Below, in pieces: positions 8,598-16,940 of a stretch of DNA of 22,451 nucleotides. The translations under genes and the position numbers were made by a program. The notes under the pieces are model-generated. The model ran no database searches and was not told where the DNA came from. It saw only the letters and a list, made by a program, of their open reading frames with translations. The stretch covers positions 1 to 22,451 of the forward strand of contig JBAYYV010000008.1 in assembly GCA_041672845.1 (NCBI GenBank), written 5' to 3'. The number at the start of each line of letters is the position of its first letter. Within the stretch, counting starts at the first letter, position 1. Source of the stretch: JBAYDV01 sp041672845 (GTDB lineage Bacteria; Bacteroidota; Bacteroidia; Bacteroidales; UBA932).

Positions 8598-9146
8598 ATG
8601 AAAATAATAGACACCAGCATATCTGATGTGAAAATAATCGAACCTAAAGTATTTAAAGATTCAAGAGGTTATTTTTATGAATCTTTTTCACAAAAAGAAT
8701 TCAATCAATTAATAACACCTATAACTTTTGTTCAGGATAATCAAGCTAAATCTTCGTTTGGTGTTCTTAGAGGTCTTCATTTTCAGAAACCTCCTTATTC
8801 TCAGTCTAAATTAGTAAGAGTAATATCTGGAAAAGTATTAGATGTCGCCGTAGATATAAGAAAAGAATCTCCCACTTATGGACAATATGAATCTGTGGTT
8901 TTATCTGGCGACAATATGAGACAACTTTTTATTCCTAAGGGATTTGCTCACGGTTATTCAGTCCTTTCGGATGAGGCTGTATTCCAATATAAATGCGATG
9001 AATATTATCATCCAGAATCTGAAGGTGGTATAATATGGAATGACCCAGATTTAAAAATTGATTGGATGCTAAAACCAGAAAATATATTATTATCTGATAA
9101 AGACACTAATAGAATTAAACTTTCTCAGTTAGAAAATATATTTTAA
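8598..9146 (+). CDS. rfbC: dTDP-4-dehydrorhamnose 3,5-epimerase
   Basis: RmlC/RfbC epimerises dTDP-4-keto-6-deoxyglucose at C3 and C5, the third step toward dTDP-L-rhamnose for O-antigen or capsule. I start at ATG 8598 (182 residues, normal length) rather than at the upstream in-frame TTG at 8583, because family members begin just before the MKIIDTSISDVKIIEP region. The cupin signature and catalytic residues are present: His61 in LRGLHFQ, Lys71 in SKLVRV and Tyr131 after AVFQ, plus IPKGFAHG and the substrate loop WNDP. The rfbA, rfbB and rfbD partners are not in the window, so the gene stands apart from its pathway. It ends convergently 43 bases from the RNA methyltransferase. Confidence 0.96.
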   Translation: MKIIDTSISDVKIIEPKVFKDSRGYFYESFSQKEFNQLITPITFVQDNQAKSSFGVLRGLHFQKPPYSQSKLVRVISGKVLDVAVDIRKESPTYGQYESVVLSGDNMRQLFIPKGFAHGYSVLSDEAVFQYKCDEYYHPESEGGIIWNDPDLKIDWMLKPENILLSDKDTNRIKLSQLENIF

Positions 9147-9189
9147 AACTTAACTATTCTTATTCAATTATTCCTATTTTAAGATCTAT

Positions 9190-9939
9190 TTATCTTCTAC
9201 GAAATTCTGAAAAAACTATAGCTGTAGCCATGGCTACATTAAGAGATTCTGAACCTTTTTCATTAATAGGATAAGGTGGAATATTTAATTTATCAGTAAC
9301 TTTTTTAGAGATTACAGATGATATACCATTGTTTTCACTGCCCATGACTATAAGTGCTTTTTGAGTATTTAATTCATGTTGATAAATATTATCACCTTCT
9401 AAGAAAGTACCGTAAACCTTCCCATTCTCAGCTAAATAGCGATCACATAGGTTGTTAATGTTTTGGTAACAAATATGTTTCCTGAAAATGGCACCCATTG
9501 AAGATTGTATAACTTTATTGTTATAAGCATCGACAGTGTCTTCAGAGGCGAATATATGATTAATTCCGAACCAATCAGCTAATCTTATGATAGTACCCAT
9601 ATTTCCAGGATCTGATAAATGATCTAAAGCAATAGAAACGCCAGAAAGATCTACAAATTCTGAAAGGAATGGATCTATTTCGGGTTTTTTTACTAAAGCT
9701 AATATAGGAGAAACAGATGACTGATGTGAAATTTTTTTCATATTATCTTCACCGATATCTTCAGTGCGAAAAACTTTCAAAACTTGCATATCAGACTGGC
9801 AAGCTTCTTCTACGATTTTTTCACCTTCACATACAAACATGGAATATTCATTTCTATATTTTTTCTGTTTTAAAGAACGGATAAGAGAAATATCTTTTTT
9901 AGAAATTTCTTTTCTTAATACATCATTTAGTTTATTCAT
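9190..9939 (-). CDS. SPOUT-class (TrmH/SpoU) RNA 2'-O-methyltransferase
   Basis: A 249-residue SAM-dependent RNA ribose methyltransferase with a trefoil-knot fold. The N-terminal substrate-binding part (about 16-90) contains SLKQKKYRNEYSMFVCEG, typical of rRNA-targeting members. Motif 1 is SDPGNMGTIIRLADWFG (109-125, with Asn113 and Arg119), motif 2 is IVMGSENNGIS (197-207, with Glu202) and motif 3 is GSESLNVAMATAIVFSE (229-245). The layout resembles RlmB and the broader SpoU group acting on 23S rRNA, but the target nucleotide cannot be assigned. It begins 42 bases after speA on the same strand and no exact promoter box lies in that gap, so it is probably read through from the speA promoter. 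Confidence 0.9.
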   Translation of the reverse strand: MNKLNDVLRKEISKKDISLIRSLKQKKYRNEYSMFVCEGEKIVEEACQSDMQVLKVFRTEDIGEDNMKKISHQSSVSPILALVKKPEIDPFLSEFVDLSGVSIALDHLSDPGNMGTIIRLADWFGINHIFASEDTVDAYNNKVIQSSMGAIFRKHICYQNINNLCDRYLAENGKVYGTFLEGDNIYQHELNTQKALIVMGSENNGISSVISKKVTDKLNIPPYPINEKGSESLNVAMATAIVFSEFRRR

Positions 9940-9981
9940 ACTATATATTCTATTATTATACTAAGATACTTATTATTAATA

Positions 9982-11379
9982 TTAGTAACCTAAAATTTTC
10001 AACATAGATTTGTAACTCTGTTCTTTAGAGAAAAGTTTAGTAGTATAATCACCATTTTCATCTCTATCAATTATAATATGTTTAGGTGCAGGTAATAAAC
10101 AGTGTTGAATACCACCATAACCACCTAGTGATTCTTGATATGCACCAGTGTGAAAGAAACCTATATATAAAGGTTCGGGTTCTTTCCTAGAAGTAATAGG
10201 AAGGAAAATAGCATTGGCGTGAGCCTCAGCAGCATAATAATCATCACTATCACAAGTAAGTCCACCTAAAAACACTCTTTGATATTGATAATCCCATTTA
10301 TTAATAGGTAAAAGAATATAACGTTTTTTAATACCCCAAGTATCAGGTAGGGTAGTCATAAATGAACTATCTATCATATACCATCTTTCTCTATCGTTTT
10401 GCTGCTTGGTATCTAAAATAGAATAAATAGTGGCTCCACTTTCTCCTACAGTGAAAGATCCAAATTCAGTATAAATATTAGGTTCAGCGACATCTCTTGA
10501 TTGACAAATAGTTTTTATCTGATTTATTACCTCTTCAGCTATATATTCATAATCAAAATCAGCTGCGAGGGAAGTTTTTATAGGAAATCCACCACCGATA
10601 TTTAACGAATCTAGTGTGGAACAAACAGATTTTAAATCACAATAAGCATTAACACATTTACCTAATTCATTCCAATAATATGAAGTATCTTTCATTCCTG
10701 TATTGATAAAGAAATGAAGCATTTTAACAGGAAATTTCTTATTGTTAACCAGTTTGTTTTTATAAAATGGTAAAATACCAGCATATCTAATTCCAAGCCT
10801 TGAAGTATAAAACTCAAACTTAGGTTCTTCTTCAGATGCTATTCGAATACCTATGTTACAATTTTTATTAACTAAGTGATCTAAATCATCTAATTCTTCC
10901 ATATTATCTAAGATAGGGATGATATTAGACCAGCCATCATTTATATGATTAGCTATATTTTCGATATAATCAGCTCTCTTAAATCCATTGCTAATAATTA
11001 CAGTATCTTTATTAAGGTGACCTTCTTCAAACAAAGCGTCTACTAAATTATAATCAAAAGCAGAAGAAGTTTCTAAATGAATATCATTTTTTAAAGCTTC
11101 TTGTAATACAAATGAAAAATGAGAACTCTTAGTACAATAGCAATAATGATAATCTGCATTATAATCTACCTTAGCCATAGCGACATTAAATATTCTTTTA
11201 GCTTTTTGTATTTGATCACTAATGGTAGGTAAATAAGTTATTTTTAGTGGTGTACCGTATTGATGAATGATATCCATCATCGGAATGTTATGATAGTAAA
11301 GTTCATTATCCTTTACAGAAAATTCATCTTGTGGAAAATCAAAAGTTTGATCTATTAGATCACTATACTTGTTTTTCAT
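9982..11379 (-). CDS. speA: Arginine decarboxylase (short PLP-dependent, fold III)
   Basis: Decarboxylates arginine to agmatine, the entry to polyamine synthesis. At 465 residues it is the compact form common in Bacteroidota, about 165 shorter than the E. coli-like SpeA of about 630. Visible features are the N-terminal TFDFPQDEF, the PLP lysine Lys84 in YCTKSSHF, the EEEPKFEFYTSRLG strand region, the phosphate-binding GGGFP (262-266), the TEFGSFTVGESG segment and CDSDD (376-380), which supplies substrate and cross-subunit active-site residues. The C-terminal ILGY end also matches the family. An exact -7 box lies about 65 bases upstream. It is divergent from tamL and followed by the RNA methyltransferase. 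No agmatinase or agmatine deiminase is nearby. Specificity for arginine rather than another basic amino acid is inferred from family resemblance. Confidence 0.9.
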   Translation of the reverse strand: MKNKYSDLIDQTFDFPQDEFSVKDNELYYHNIPMMDIIHQYGTPLKITYLPTISDQIQKAKRIFNVAMAKVDYNADYHYCYCTKSSHFSFVLQEALKNDIHLETSSAFDYNLVDALFEEGHLNKDTVIISNGFKRADYIENIANHINDGWSNIIPILDNMEELDDLDHLVNKNCNIGIRIASEEEPKFEFYTSRLGIRYAGILPFYKNKLVNNKKFPVKMLHFFINTGMKDTSYYWNELGKCVNAYCDLKSVCSTLDSLNIGGGFPIKTSLAADFDYEYIAEEVINQIKTICQSRDVAEPNIYTEFGSFTVGESGATIYSILDTKQQNDRERWYMIDSSFMTTLPDTWGIKKRYILLPINKWDYQYQRVFLGGLTCDSDDYYAAEAHANAIFLPITSRKEPEPLYIGFFHTGAYQESLGGYGGIQHCLLPAPKHIIIDRDENGDYTTKLFSKEQSYKSMLKILGY

Positions 11380-11416
11380 TTTATTAATCTAACTAAGTTA
11401 CTTACTATAAAATTCG

Positions 11417-11429
11417 TCAATCCGATTGA
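11417..11429. repeat. Perfect inverted repeat in the speA leader
   Basis: TCAATC and GATTGA arms of six bases are separated by one base. The repeat lies between the predicted speA -7 box and the speA start, in the 131-base speA-tamL divergent region. A second, overlapping pair, AATCC (11419-11423) and GGATT (11433-11437), could form an alternative stem. It might be an operator half-site pair or a small leader hairpin; no regulator can be named. Confidence 0.35.
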
Positions 11430-11444
11430 GTTGGATTATCCTTG

Positions 11445-11452
11445 CAAATATA
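11445..11452 (-). promoter_or_regulatory. -7 promoter box for speA
   Basis: On the minus strand this reads TATATTTG, an exact match to TAnnTTTG. It would place the transcription start near 11439 and give a leader of about 60 bases. A TTTG-like -33 element at ideal spacing is not obvious. Confidence 0.5.
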
Positions 11453-11461
11453 CATTACAAT

Positions 11462-11492
11462 TTTTATATTTCGATGAAAAATCTTAAATTTG
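11462..11492 (+). promoter_or_regulatory. Promoter for the TamL/Omp85 gene
   Basis: TAAATTTG at 11485-11492 is an exact -7 match, with a T-rich -33-like segment at 11462-11465 about 20 bases upstream. Transcription would begin near 11498, leaving a leader of about 12 bases before the ATG at 11511. It sits back-to-back with the speA box, 32 bases away. Confidence 0.5.
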
Positions 11493-11510
11493 CAAACTTG
11501 AATTTAATAG

Positions 11511-13793
11511 ATGAATAAAAAATCTATAGTAAATATTTTTATTATTTGTCTGTCGACAATTTTTTTGTCGATGGGTTGTAGTACTGTGAAAGAAGTTCCG
11601 GAGGGTAAATACAGGCTACGTAAGAATTCTATACAAATAGTTAATCTTAAAGATTATCCTGATTTTCAGAAGTCAGAAGTAAGTAGTTATATCCATCAAA
11701 AACCAAATTCTTATTTCATAGCAGGCTGGAATCCGTTTTTAAATATTTATAACTGGAGTAATGGTAAAGGAAAGGGATGGGATAAATTTGTACATAAATT
11801 AGGGCAAGCTCCTGTCATATTTGATAACACATTAGTAGACAATAGTAAAGAGAATATAACTACTCATTTAAAATATTTAGGATTTTATAATTCCCAAGTT
11901 ATAGATTCATTAGTAGTTTATAAGAAAAAAGCTAATGTATTTTATCAAGTTATTTTAGGAAAACAATATCCTATAGATAAAATTAAATATATAATAAAAG
12001 ATAGTACTTTAAAAGCTAAATTCATAGAAGATTTACCTAATAGTTATATTAAAGAAGGTGAAATCTTATCAGAATCTTTACTTGACCAAGAATCTTCTAG
12101 ATCAGCTAAATACTTTAAAAATCAGGGATATTTTGAATTTTCTAAGAATTATTACTTTTTCGATGCTGATACTACTATTGTAAAAGATTCAGCTATTCTT
12201 ACTATTTCTATTAGAAATTATACAAGGAATGAGAATTCTTCTGATGCTAAACCTCATGTTCAGTATCATATGGGTCAAATAACTGTTAATCCTATCTATG
12301 ATATTATAAGATATAGAGCTTCTTTATCTCAAGGTGTCTCATTAACTCTAGATACATTAAAATATAAAAATTTTCAGATACTATATGATAAGAAATTAAG
12401 AATTAGACCTAATGTACTATATAATATGAATAGGCTTAGAACTGGAGATTTATATTCAGCAGATAAAGTCAATGATACATATTTAAGGTACACTAATCTT
12501 AAATTATTTAATAGTATTAACGTAGAAATGAATCAAAGAGATAGTGGGATAGTAGATTGTAATATAAGACTATTACCTTCTAAACTAGAGGGATATAAAG
12601 TAAAATTTGAATTTTCCACTAACTCTAATGGACTTATAGGATTATCACCGACCCTTTCATATTATAATAGAAATATATTTAGAGGAGGTGAGTGGTTGAA
12701 TCTTTCATTTATGGGAAATTTCCAATTTCAAGCTAAAAACTCTGATGTAAGAGCTACTGAATTTGGTACTACTGCAGGTATAAGTTTACCTAATTTCTTA
12801 TTTTTACCAGATAGAATATTTGGATCTATAGTACCTAGAACAAATTTTAATTTATCTTACAATTTTCAGGAGAGACCAGAGTTTACTAGATATATGATAG
12901 GTACCTCTTTCGGTTATAGCTGGAATAGTGGTAATAGAAAGTGGTTCTATAAAATTTCTCCACTAAAAGCTAATATTGTTCGAATGTCTAATGTGAGTGA
13001 TGAATTTGTTGATTCAGAAACTGATCCATTTATTCAGGATATGTATAAAAATCATTTCGATTTAGGAGAAGGATTTACTATTTCTTATTATCAAGATCCT
13101 GATATGGACTCTCGAGAATCATCATTTAAAGCCACATTTTCTGGAAGAACTTCTGGAAATATTCTATCACTTTTTAATTCTTCTTTAGCTACTACTGCGG
13201 ATAATTATCATAAAATATGGGGGACTACTTATGCACAATATGCTAGAGCAGAATTATCATTAGTAGAAAATTTTAAAATAGGTAGAGAAGCTAATCAAGA
13301 TTTGGTTTTTCGATTAAAAGGAGGTATAGGATATCCTTATGGTAATTCTATTTCTATACCTTTTGAACAAGTATTCTTTTCAGGAGGTCCTAATAGTATG
13401 AGAGGATGGTCTGCTAGAACATTAGGTCCAGGTAGTGCTAAAAAAGGTTCTACATTTTCTATTCCTAATCAGACAGGGGATATTCAGCTTGAAGTTAATG
13501 CAGAATATCGTTTCCCATTATTTTGGCAGTTACATGGAGCTATATTTTTCGATGCAGGTAATGTTTGGAATCTTAAAGACAATGTGGCTGGCGGACAATT
13601 CACTAAAGATTTTTATAAAACGATAGCTTTAAACACAGGTGTAGGTTTACGTTTAGATATGAATTTCGTAGTATTCAGATTAGACTGGGGTATTCGTATG
13701 AGAGATCCGATTGAACAAAAATGGATACCATTAAATACTTATATTAATTCAGACAATTACTCATTCCAGTTCGGTATCGGTTATCCGTTCTAG
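11511..13793 (+). CDS. TamL-like Omp85/BamA-family outer-membrane lipoprotein
   Basis: A 760-residue Omp85-superfamily protein expected to help insert or export proteins at the outer membrane. The N-terminus is a lipoprotein signal peptide with lipobox SMGC (acylated Cys23), followed by STVKEVPEGKYRL, a pattern typical of Bacteroidota TamL rather than BamA. Residues about 35-345 hold POTRA-type repeats; the C-terminal half is a beta-barrel. The conserved loop-6 motif appears as SMRGW (Met630-Arg631-Gly632-Trp633) after FFSGGPN, followed by FFDAGNVWNL and a final strand ending in GIGYPF with terminal Phe, the barrel-assembly signal. Its own promoter diverges from speA; rlmD converges 29 bases downstream. 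A TamB-like partner is not in the window. Family confident; the exact clients are unknown. Confidence 0.9.
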   Translation: MNKKSIVNIFIICLSTIFLSMGCSTVKEVPEGKYRLRKNSIQIVNLKDYPDFQKSEVSSYIHQKPNSYFIAGWNPFLNIYNWSNGKGKGWDKFVHKLGQAPVIFDNTLVDNSKENITTHLKYLGFYNSQVIDSLVVYKKKANVFYQVILGKQYPIDKIKYIIKDSTLKAKFIEDLPNSYIKEGEILSESLLDQESSRSAKYFKNQGYFEFSKNYYFFDADTTIVKDSAILTISIRNYTRNENSSDAKPHVQYHMGQITVNPIYDIIRYRASLSQGVSLTLDTLKYKNFQILYDKKLRIRPNVLYNMNRLRTGDLYSADKVNDTYLRYTNLKLFNSINVEMNQRDSGIVDCNIRLLPSKLEGYKVKFEFSTNSNGLIGLSPTLSYYNRNIFRGGEWLNLSFMGNFQFQAKNSDVRATEFGTTAGISLPNFLFLPDRIFGSIVPRTNFNLSYNFQERPEFTRYMIGTSFGYSWNSGNRKWFYKISPLKANIVRMSNVSDEFVDSETDPFIQDMYKNHFDLGEGFTISYYQDPDMDSRESSFKATFSGRTSGNILSLFNSSLATTADNYHKIWGTTYAQYARAELSLVENFKIGREANQDLVFRLKGGIGYPYGNSISIPFEQVFFSGGPNSMRGWSARTLGPGSAKKGSTFSIPNQTGDIQLEVNAEYRFPLFWQLHGAIFFDAGNVWNLKDNVAGGQFTKDFYKTIALNTGVGLRLDMNFVVFRLDWGIRMRDPIEQKWIPLNTYINSDNYSFQFGIGYPF

Positions 13794-13822
13794 GATATGG
13801 GCGGTAGCTAATAAAATCAAAA

Positions 13823-15394
13823 CTATTTTTTAATTCTTAAAGCGCAAACATTTTCGACATGATGTGTATGAGGAAACATATCTACTGGGCGGACAGCTGT
13901 AATTTCATATTTTTTTGATAACTTAGATAAATCTCTTGCTTGTGTAGCTGGATTACAACTTACATAAACAATTTTCTCAGCTTCTGCATTTAAGATTACT
14001 TCTAGGACATCTGGATAAATACCTGCTCTAGGTGGATCTAAGATTATTACATTAGGAGTCCCGCCATGTTTTTGAATAAAGTCATCATTGAGAACATCTT
14101 TCATATCTCCTGCGAAAAATTCGCAATTAGTAATATGATTATTTTTAGCATTTACTTTAGCATCATTTATAGCTTCTTGAATATATTCAATACCATATAT
14201 TTCTTTAGCTTGAGAAGCCAAAAATAAAGCTATAGTACCAGTGCCAGTATATAAATCAAAAATTCTTTCATCACCTTTTAAATCAGCAAACTCTCTAACT
14301 AAAGAATATAATTTATAAGCTTGTGCAGAATTAGTTTGATAAAATGATTTAGGTCCTATTTTAAACGAAATACCTTCCATTTCTTCATATATAGCATCTT
14401 CACCTGAATAGTTAATAACGTTTAAATCAGCTATAGAGTCATTTCCTTTATTATTAATTACATAGTTAAGTGATTTAATAGCAGGAAATTCTTCTATTAA
14501 CTTATTTAATAAACAGCTAATTTTATTTTCTAAAATAAGAGTATTATTATTTAATATTTCATTAGGATCTCCTAAGGTTTTTGGTTCACTAAATTTATCT
14601 ATACCAGGTATTTTGACAGATAATGTAAGCATTACATCACCTTTAAGATTATTTCTGATAATTACATTTCTTAGACAACCTTCTTGCTCTCTTAAGTTAA
14701 AGAATTGAATGTTATGATTTATAGCGTATAGTTTTATGAAATTTCTAATTAAATTAGAAGGTTCTGATTGAAGATAACAATTCTTAATATCTAATACTTT
14801 ATCGAAAAATCCTCCTAAATGAAAACCTAGGGCATATCCTTCAGAATTAGTATTTACTGATGAGAATCCATTACGTAAATGTCTAGGGAACTGACCGTTA
14901 GGGAAATTGGCAGGATTAAGTGGAATAGGGGATGAAAATATTTTTTCAGCATCTTCATTTGCTATAATCCAACGTCTATCAGAGAATGTAAATTCTAATT
15001 TATTACGATATTCAGTAGTCTTTTCAGAGCCTATAATAGGCTGTATTTCAGGTAATTCAAGATTTCCTATACGAGTTAACTGATCTTTAACTTGTTTTTG
15101 CTTGTATTTTAACTGTAATTCATAAGGCAATGGCTGCCATGTACAACCGCCACAAAGGCCATAATGTTCACAGAAAGGTTCTAATCTATCGGGAGATTTC
15201 TTTACTAATTTAACATATCTACCTTCTATATATCCTGATTTTTTTCTGGTAACCAATACATCACAAACATCTCCAGGAATAACTTGTGGGACAAAAATTA
15301 CTTTACCGTCTACATGTCCTATAGCTTTTCCTTCAGCTGCGACATCTTCTATTAAAATATTTGTTAGGATTTGATTTTTCTTTCTGCGACTCAT
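13823..15394 (-). CDS. rlmD: 23S rRNA (uracil-C5)-methyltransferase, RlmD/RumA type
   Basis: Adds a methyl group from SAM to C5 of a uridine in 23S rRNA (U1939 in E. coli for RlmD). The 523-residue protein has an N-terminal TRAM domain (about 8-65), then the four Cys for a [4Fe-4S] cluster: Cys75, Cys81 and Cys84 in FCEHYGLCGGC, and Cys206 in IKNCYLQ. The Rossmann methyltransferase domain follows: FDLYTGTGTIALFLA for SAM binding, DPPRAGI, the nucleophile Cys480 in VSCNPATQARDL, and HTHHVENV near the end. It is somewhat longer than E. coli RlmD (about 433). Members that modify U747 as well (RlmCD) look alike, so the exact site is not settled. It is monocistronic, divergent from rarA, and has two candidate -7 boxes upstream. 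Confidence 0.9.
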   Translation of the reverse strand: MSRRKKNQILTNILIEDVAAEGKAIGHVDGKVIFVPQVIPGDVCDVLVTRKKSGYIEGRYVKLVKKSPDRLEPFCEHYGLCGGCTWQPLPYELQLKYKQKQVKDQLTRIGNLELPEIQPIIGSEKTTEYRNKLEFTFSDRRWIIANEDAEKIFSSPIPLNPANFPNGQFPRHLRNGFSSVNTNSEGYALGFHLGGFFDKVLDIKNCYLQSEPSNLIRNFIKLYAINHNIQFFNLREQEGCLRNVIIRNNLKGDVMLTLSVKIPGIDKFSEPKTLGDPNEILNNNTLILENKISCLLNKLIEEFPAIKSLNYVINNKGNDSIADLNVINYSGEDAIYEEMEGISFKIGPKSFYQTNSAQAYKLYSLVREFADLKGDERIFDLYTGTGTIALFLASQAKEIYGIEYIQEAINDAKVNAKNNHITNCEFFAGDMKDVLNDDFIQKHGGTPNVIILDPPRAGIYPDVLEVILNAEAEKIVYVSCNPATQARDLSKLSKKYEITAVRPVDMFPHTHHVENVCALRIKK

Positions 15395-15464
15395 ATGTAT
15401 AGGATTTTAATAATGTTTTCTATTCTTTAAAATGTATAGTTGTTTTCTACTATATTTTCTACTG

Positions 15465-15486
15465 CAAATGTATAAAAACAAATGTA
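15465..15486 (-). promoter_or_regulatory. Tandem -7 boxes upstream of rlmD
   Basis: The minus strand carries TACATTTG twice (15479-15486 and 15465-15472), 14 bases apart, both exact TAnnTTTG matches, inside a near-repeat of CAAATGTATA. No good -33 element is seen for either. They may be two start sites or a repeated regulatory element about 75-90 bases before the rlmD ATG. Confidence 0.4.
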
Positions 15487-15506
15487 TATAAATATGAGTA
15501 ATTTAG

Positions 15507-15514
15507 TATATTTG
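15507..15514 (+). promoter_or_regulatory. -7 promoter box for rarA
   Basis: TATATTTG is an exact match to the Bacteroidota -7 consensus, 43 bases before the rarA ATG. It would start transcription near 15520 and probably drives rarA, kdsA and mnmE. The -33 element is weak. Confidence 0.5.
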
Positions 15515-15557
15515 TAATATACAATCTGATTATAGTTAATTACCTACAATATATATT

Positions 15558-16880
15558 ATGTTAAATAGAAACAATGTACCATTACCCGAGCGTTTAAGAC
15601 CAGAGAATCTAGAAGATTATTTCGGTCAGGAACATATTATCGGTAAAGGTTCTATTCTAAGGAACATGATAGATTCCGGAAATATCTCTTCTTTTATTCT
15701 TTGGGGTCCTCCAGGTGTCGGAAAAACTACCTTAGCTAAGATTATTTCTAAAAATCTTAAGAGAACTTTTTATACGCTTTCTGCAGTAAATTCTGGAGTT
15801 AAAGATCTTAGAGAAGTTTTTAAGAAAGCTGAAGATTCGTCTATTTTCGATCAGAATGGTTCTCCTATATTATTTATAGATGAGATTCATAGATTTTCTA
15901 AGTCTCAGCAAGATGCTCTTTTGACTGCTGTAGAGACTGGAACTATCTGTCTTATAGGTGCTACCACAGAGAATCCCTCTTTCGAGCTAATCACTCCTTT
16001 ATTATCCAGATGTCAGGTCTTCGTATTAGATTCTCTTTCAGTTAAGGATATGGATAAGTTAGTAGAAAGAGCCTTAAGAGAAGATGAAATATTATCGAAA
16101 AGAAATATAGAGATAAAAGAAAAGAAAGCCCTTTATAGATTTGCAGGTGGTGATGCTAGAAAATTATTAAATATTTTAGAGATAGTCATAAATTCTTTTC
16201 CTTTAGAAAGAGGTAAAAGAAAGGATGATCCTATAATTATAGATGATAAAATTATAGCAGATAAGCTTCAAGAAAATATAGCTATCTATGACAAAATTGG
16301 TGAACAGCACTATGATATTATCTCTGCTTTTATTAAAAGTATTAGAGGTTCTGATCCTAATGCAGCCATATACTGGATGGCTAGAATGCTCTCAGGAGGT
16401 GAAAAACCTGAGTTTATAGCTAGAAGGATGCTTATTTCTTCATCTGAGGATATAGGATTAGCTAACCCTAATGCTCTACTTTTAGCCCAGTCCACCTATG
16501 ATGCAGTAAAAAAAATAGGCATGCCAGAGGCTAGAATCATTCTCTCTCAGTGTGCTATATACCTAGCCTCTTCCAGAAAGTCTAATTCTGCCTATATGGC
16601 TATAAATAAGGCTTTAGAGGCAGTTAAAGGGGACTGCTCCCCTGTTCCACTCCATCTTCGTAATGCTCCTACTAAGCTCATGGAAGAATTAAATTATGGT
16701 AAAGAATATAAGTATTCTCATTCCTATGAAGGTAATTTTATAGATCAAGAATTTCTTCCAGATAATCTTTCTGGCACGAAATTCTATGAAGCATCTAATA
16801 ATCCTTCAGAAAATAAATTAGAAAAATATTTATCTAAGTGTTGGCCTAAATATCATTATGGCGAGGATGATGATAAATAA
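15558..16880 (+). CDS. rarA: Replication-associated recombination AAA+ ATPase RarA (MgsA)
   Basis: A clamp-loader-related AAA+ ATPase that acts at stalled replication forks, separating DNA ends and interacting with single-strand binding protein. The 440-residue length is standard. The N-terminus has PLPERLRPENLEDYFGQEH, diagnostic of the family. The Walker A motif is GPPGVGKTT (50-58, Lys56), Walker B is LFIDEIHRF (about 105-113), and sensor 1 is GATTENPSFE (about 134-143), followed by the LLSRC region. The C-terminal helical tetramerisation domain contains PNAAIYWMARML and the RRMLISSSEDIGLANPNAL segment. It has its own promoter box and is followed 60 bases later by kdsA on the same strand, with a purine-rich gap and no obvious terminator. 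Confidence 0.96.
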   Translation: MLNRNNVPLPERLRPENLEDYFGQEHIIGKGSILRNMIDSGNISSFILWGPPGVGKTTLAKIISKNLKRTFYTLSAVNSGVKDLREVFKKAEDSSIFDQNGSPILFIDEIHRFSKSQQDALLTAVETGTICLIGATTENPSFELITPLLSRCQVFVLDSLSVKDMDKLVERALREDEILSKRNIEIKEKKALYRFAGGDARKLLNILEIVINSFPLERGKRKDDPIIIDDKIIADKLQENIAIYDKIGEQHYDIISAFIKSIRGSDPNAAIYWMARMLSGGEKPEFIARRMLISSSEDIGLANPNALLLAQSTYDAVKKIGMPEARIILSQCAIYLASSRKSNSAYMAINKALEAVKGDCSPVPLHLRNAPTKLMEELNYGKEYKYSHSYEGNFIDQEFLPDNLSGTKFYEASNNPSENKLEKYLSKCWPKYHYGEDDDK

Positions 16881-16940
16881 AAAATAGAATAAAAAAGAGA
16901 ATAAGAATAATAAAATAGAAAATTAATATATACAGATATT

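Noticed and set aside
9147..9189. Possible terminator between the convergent rfbC and RNA methyltransferase genes
   Set aside because: No stem of useful length could be found; the segment is simply A/T-rich.
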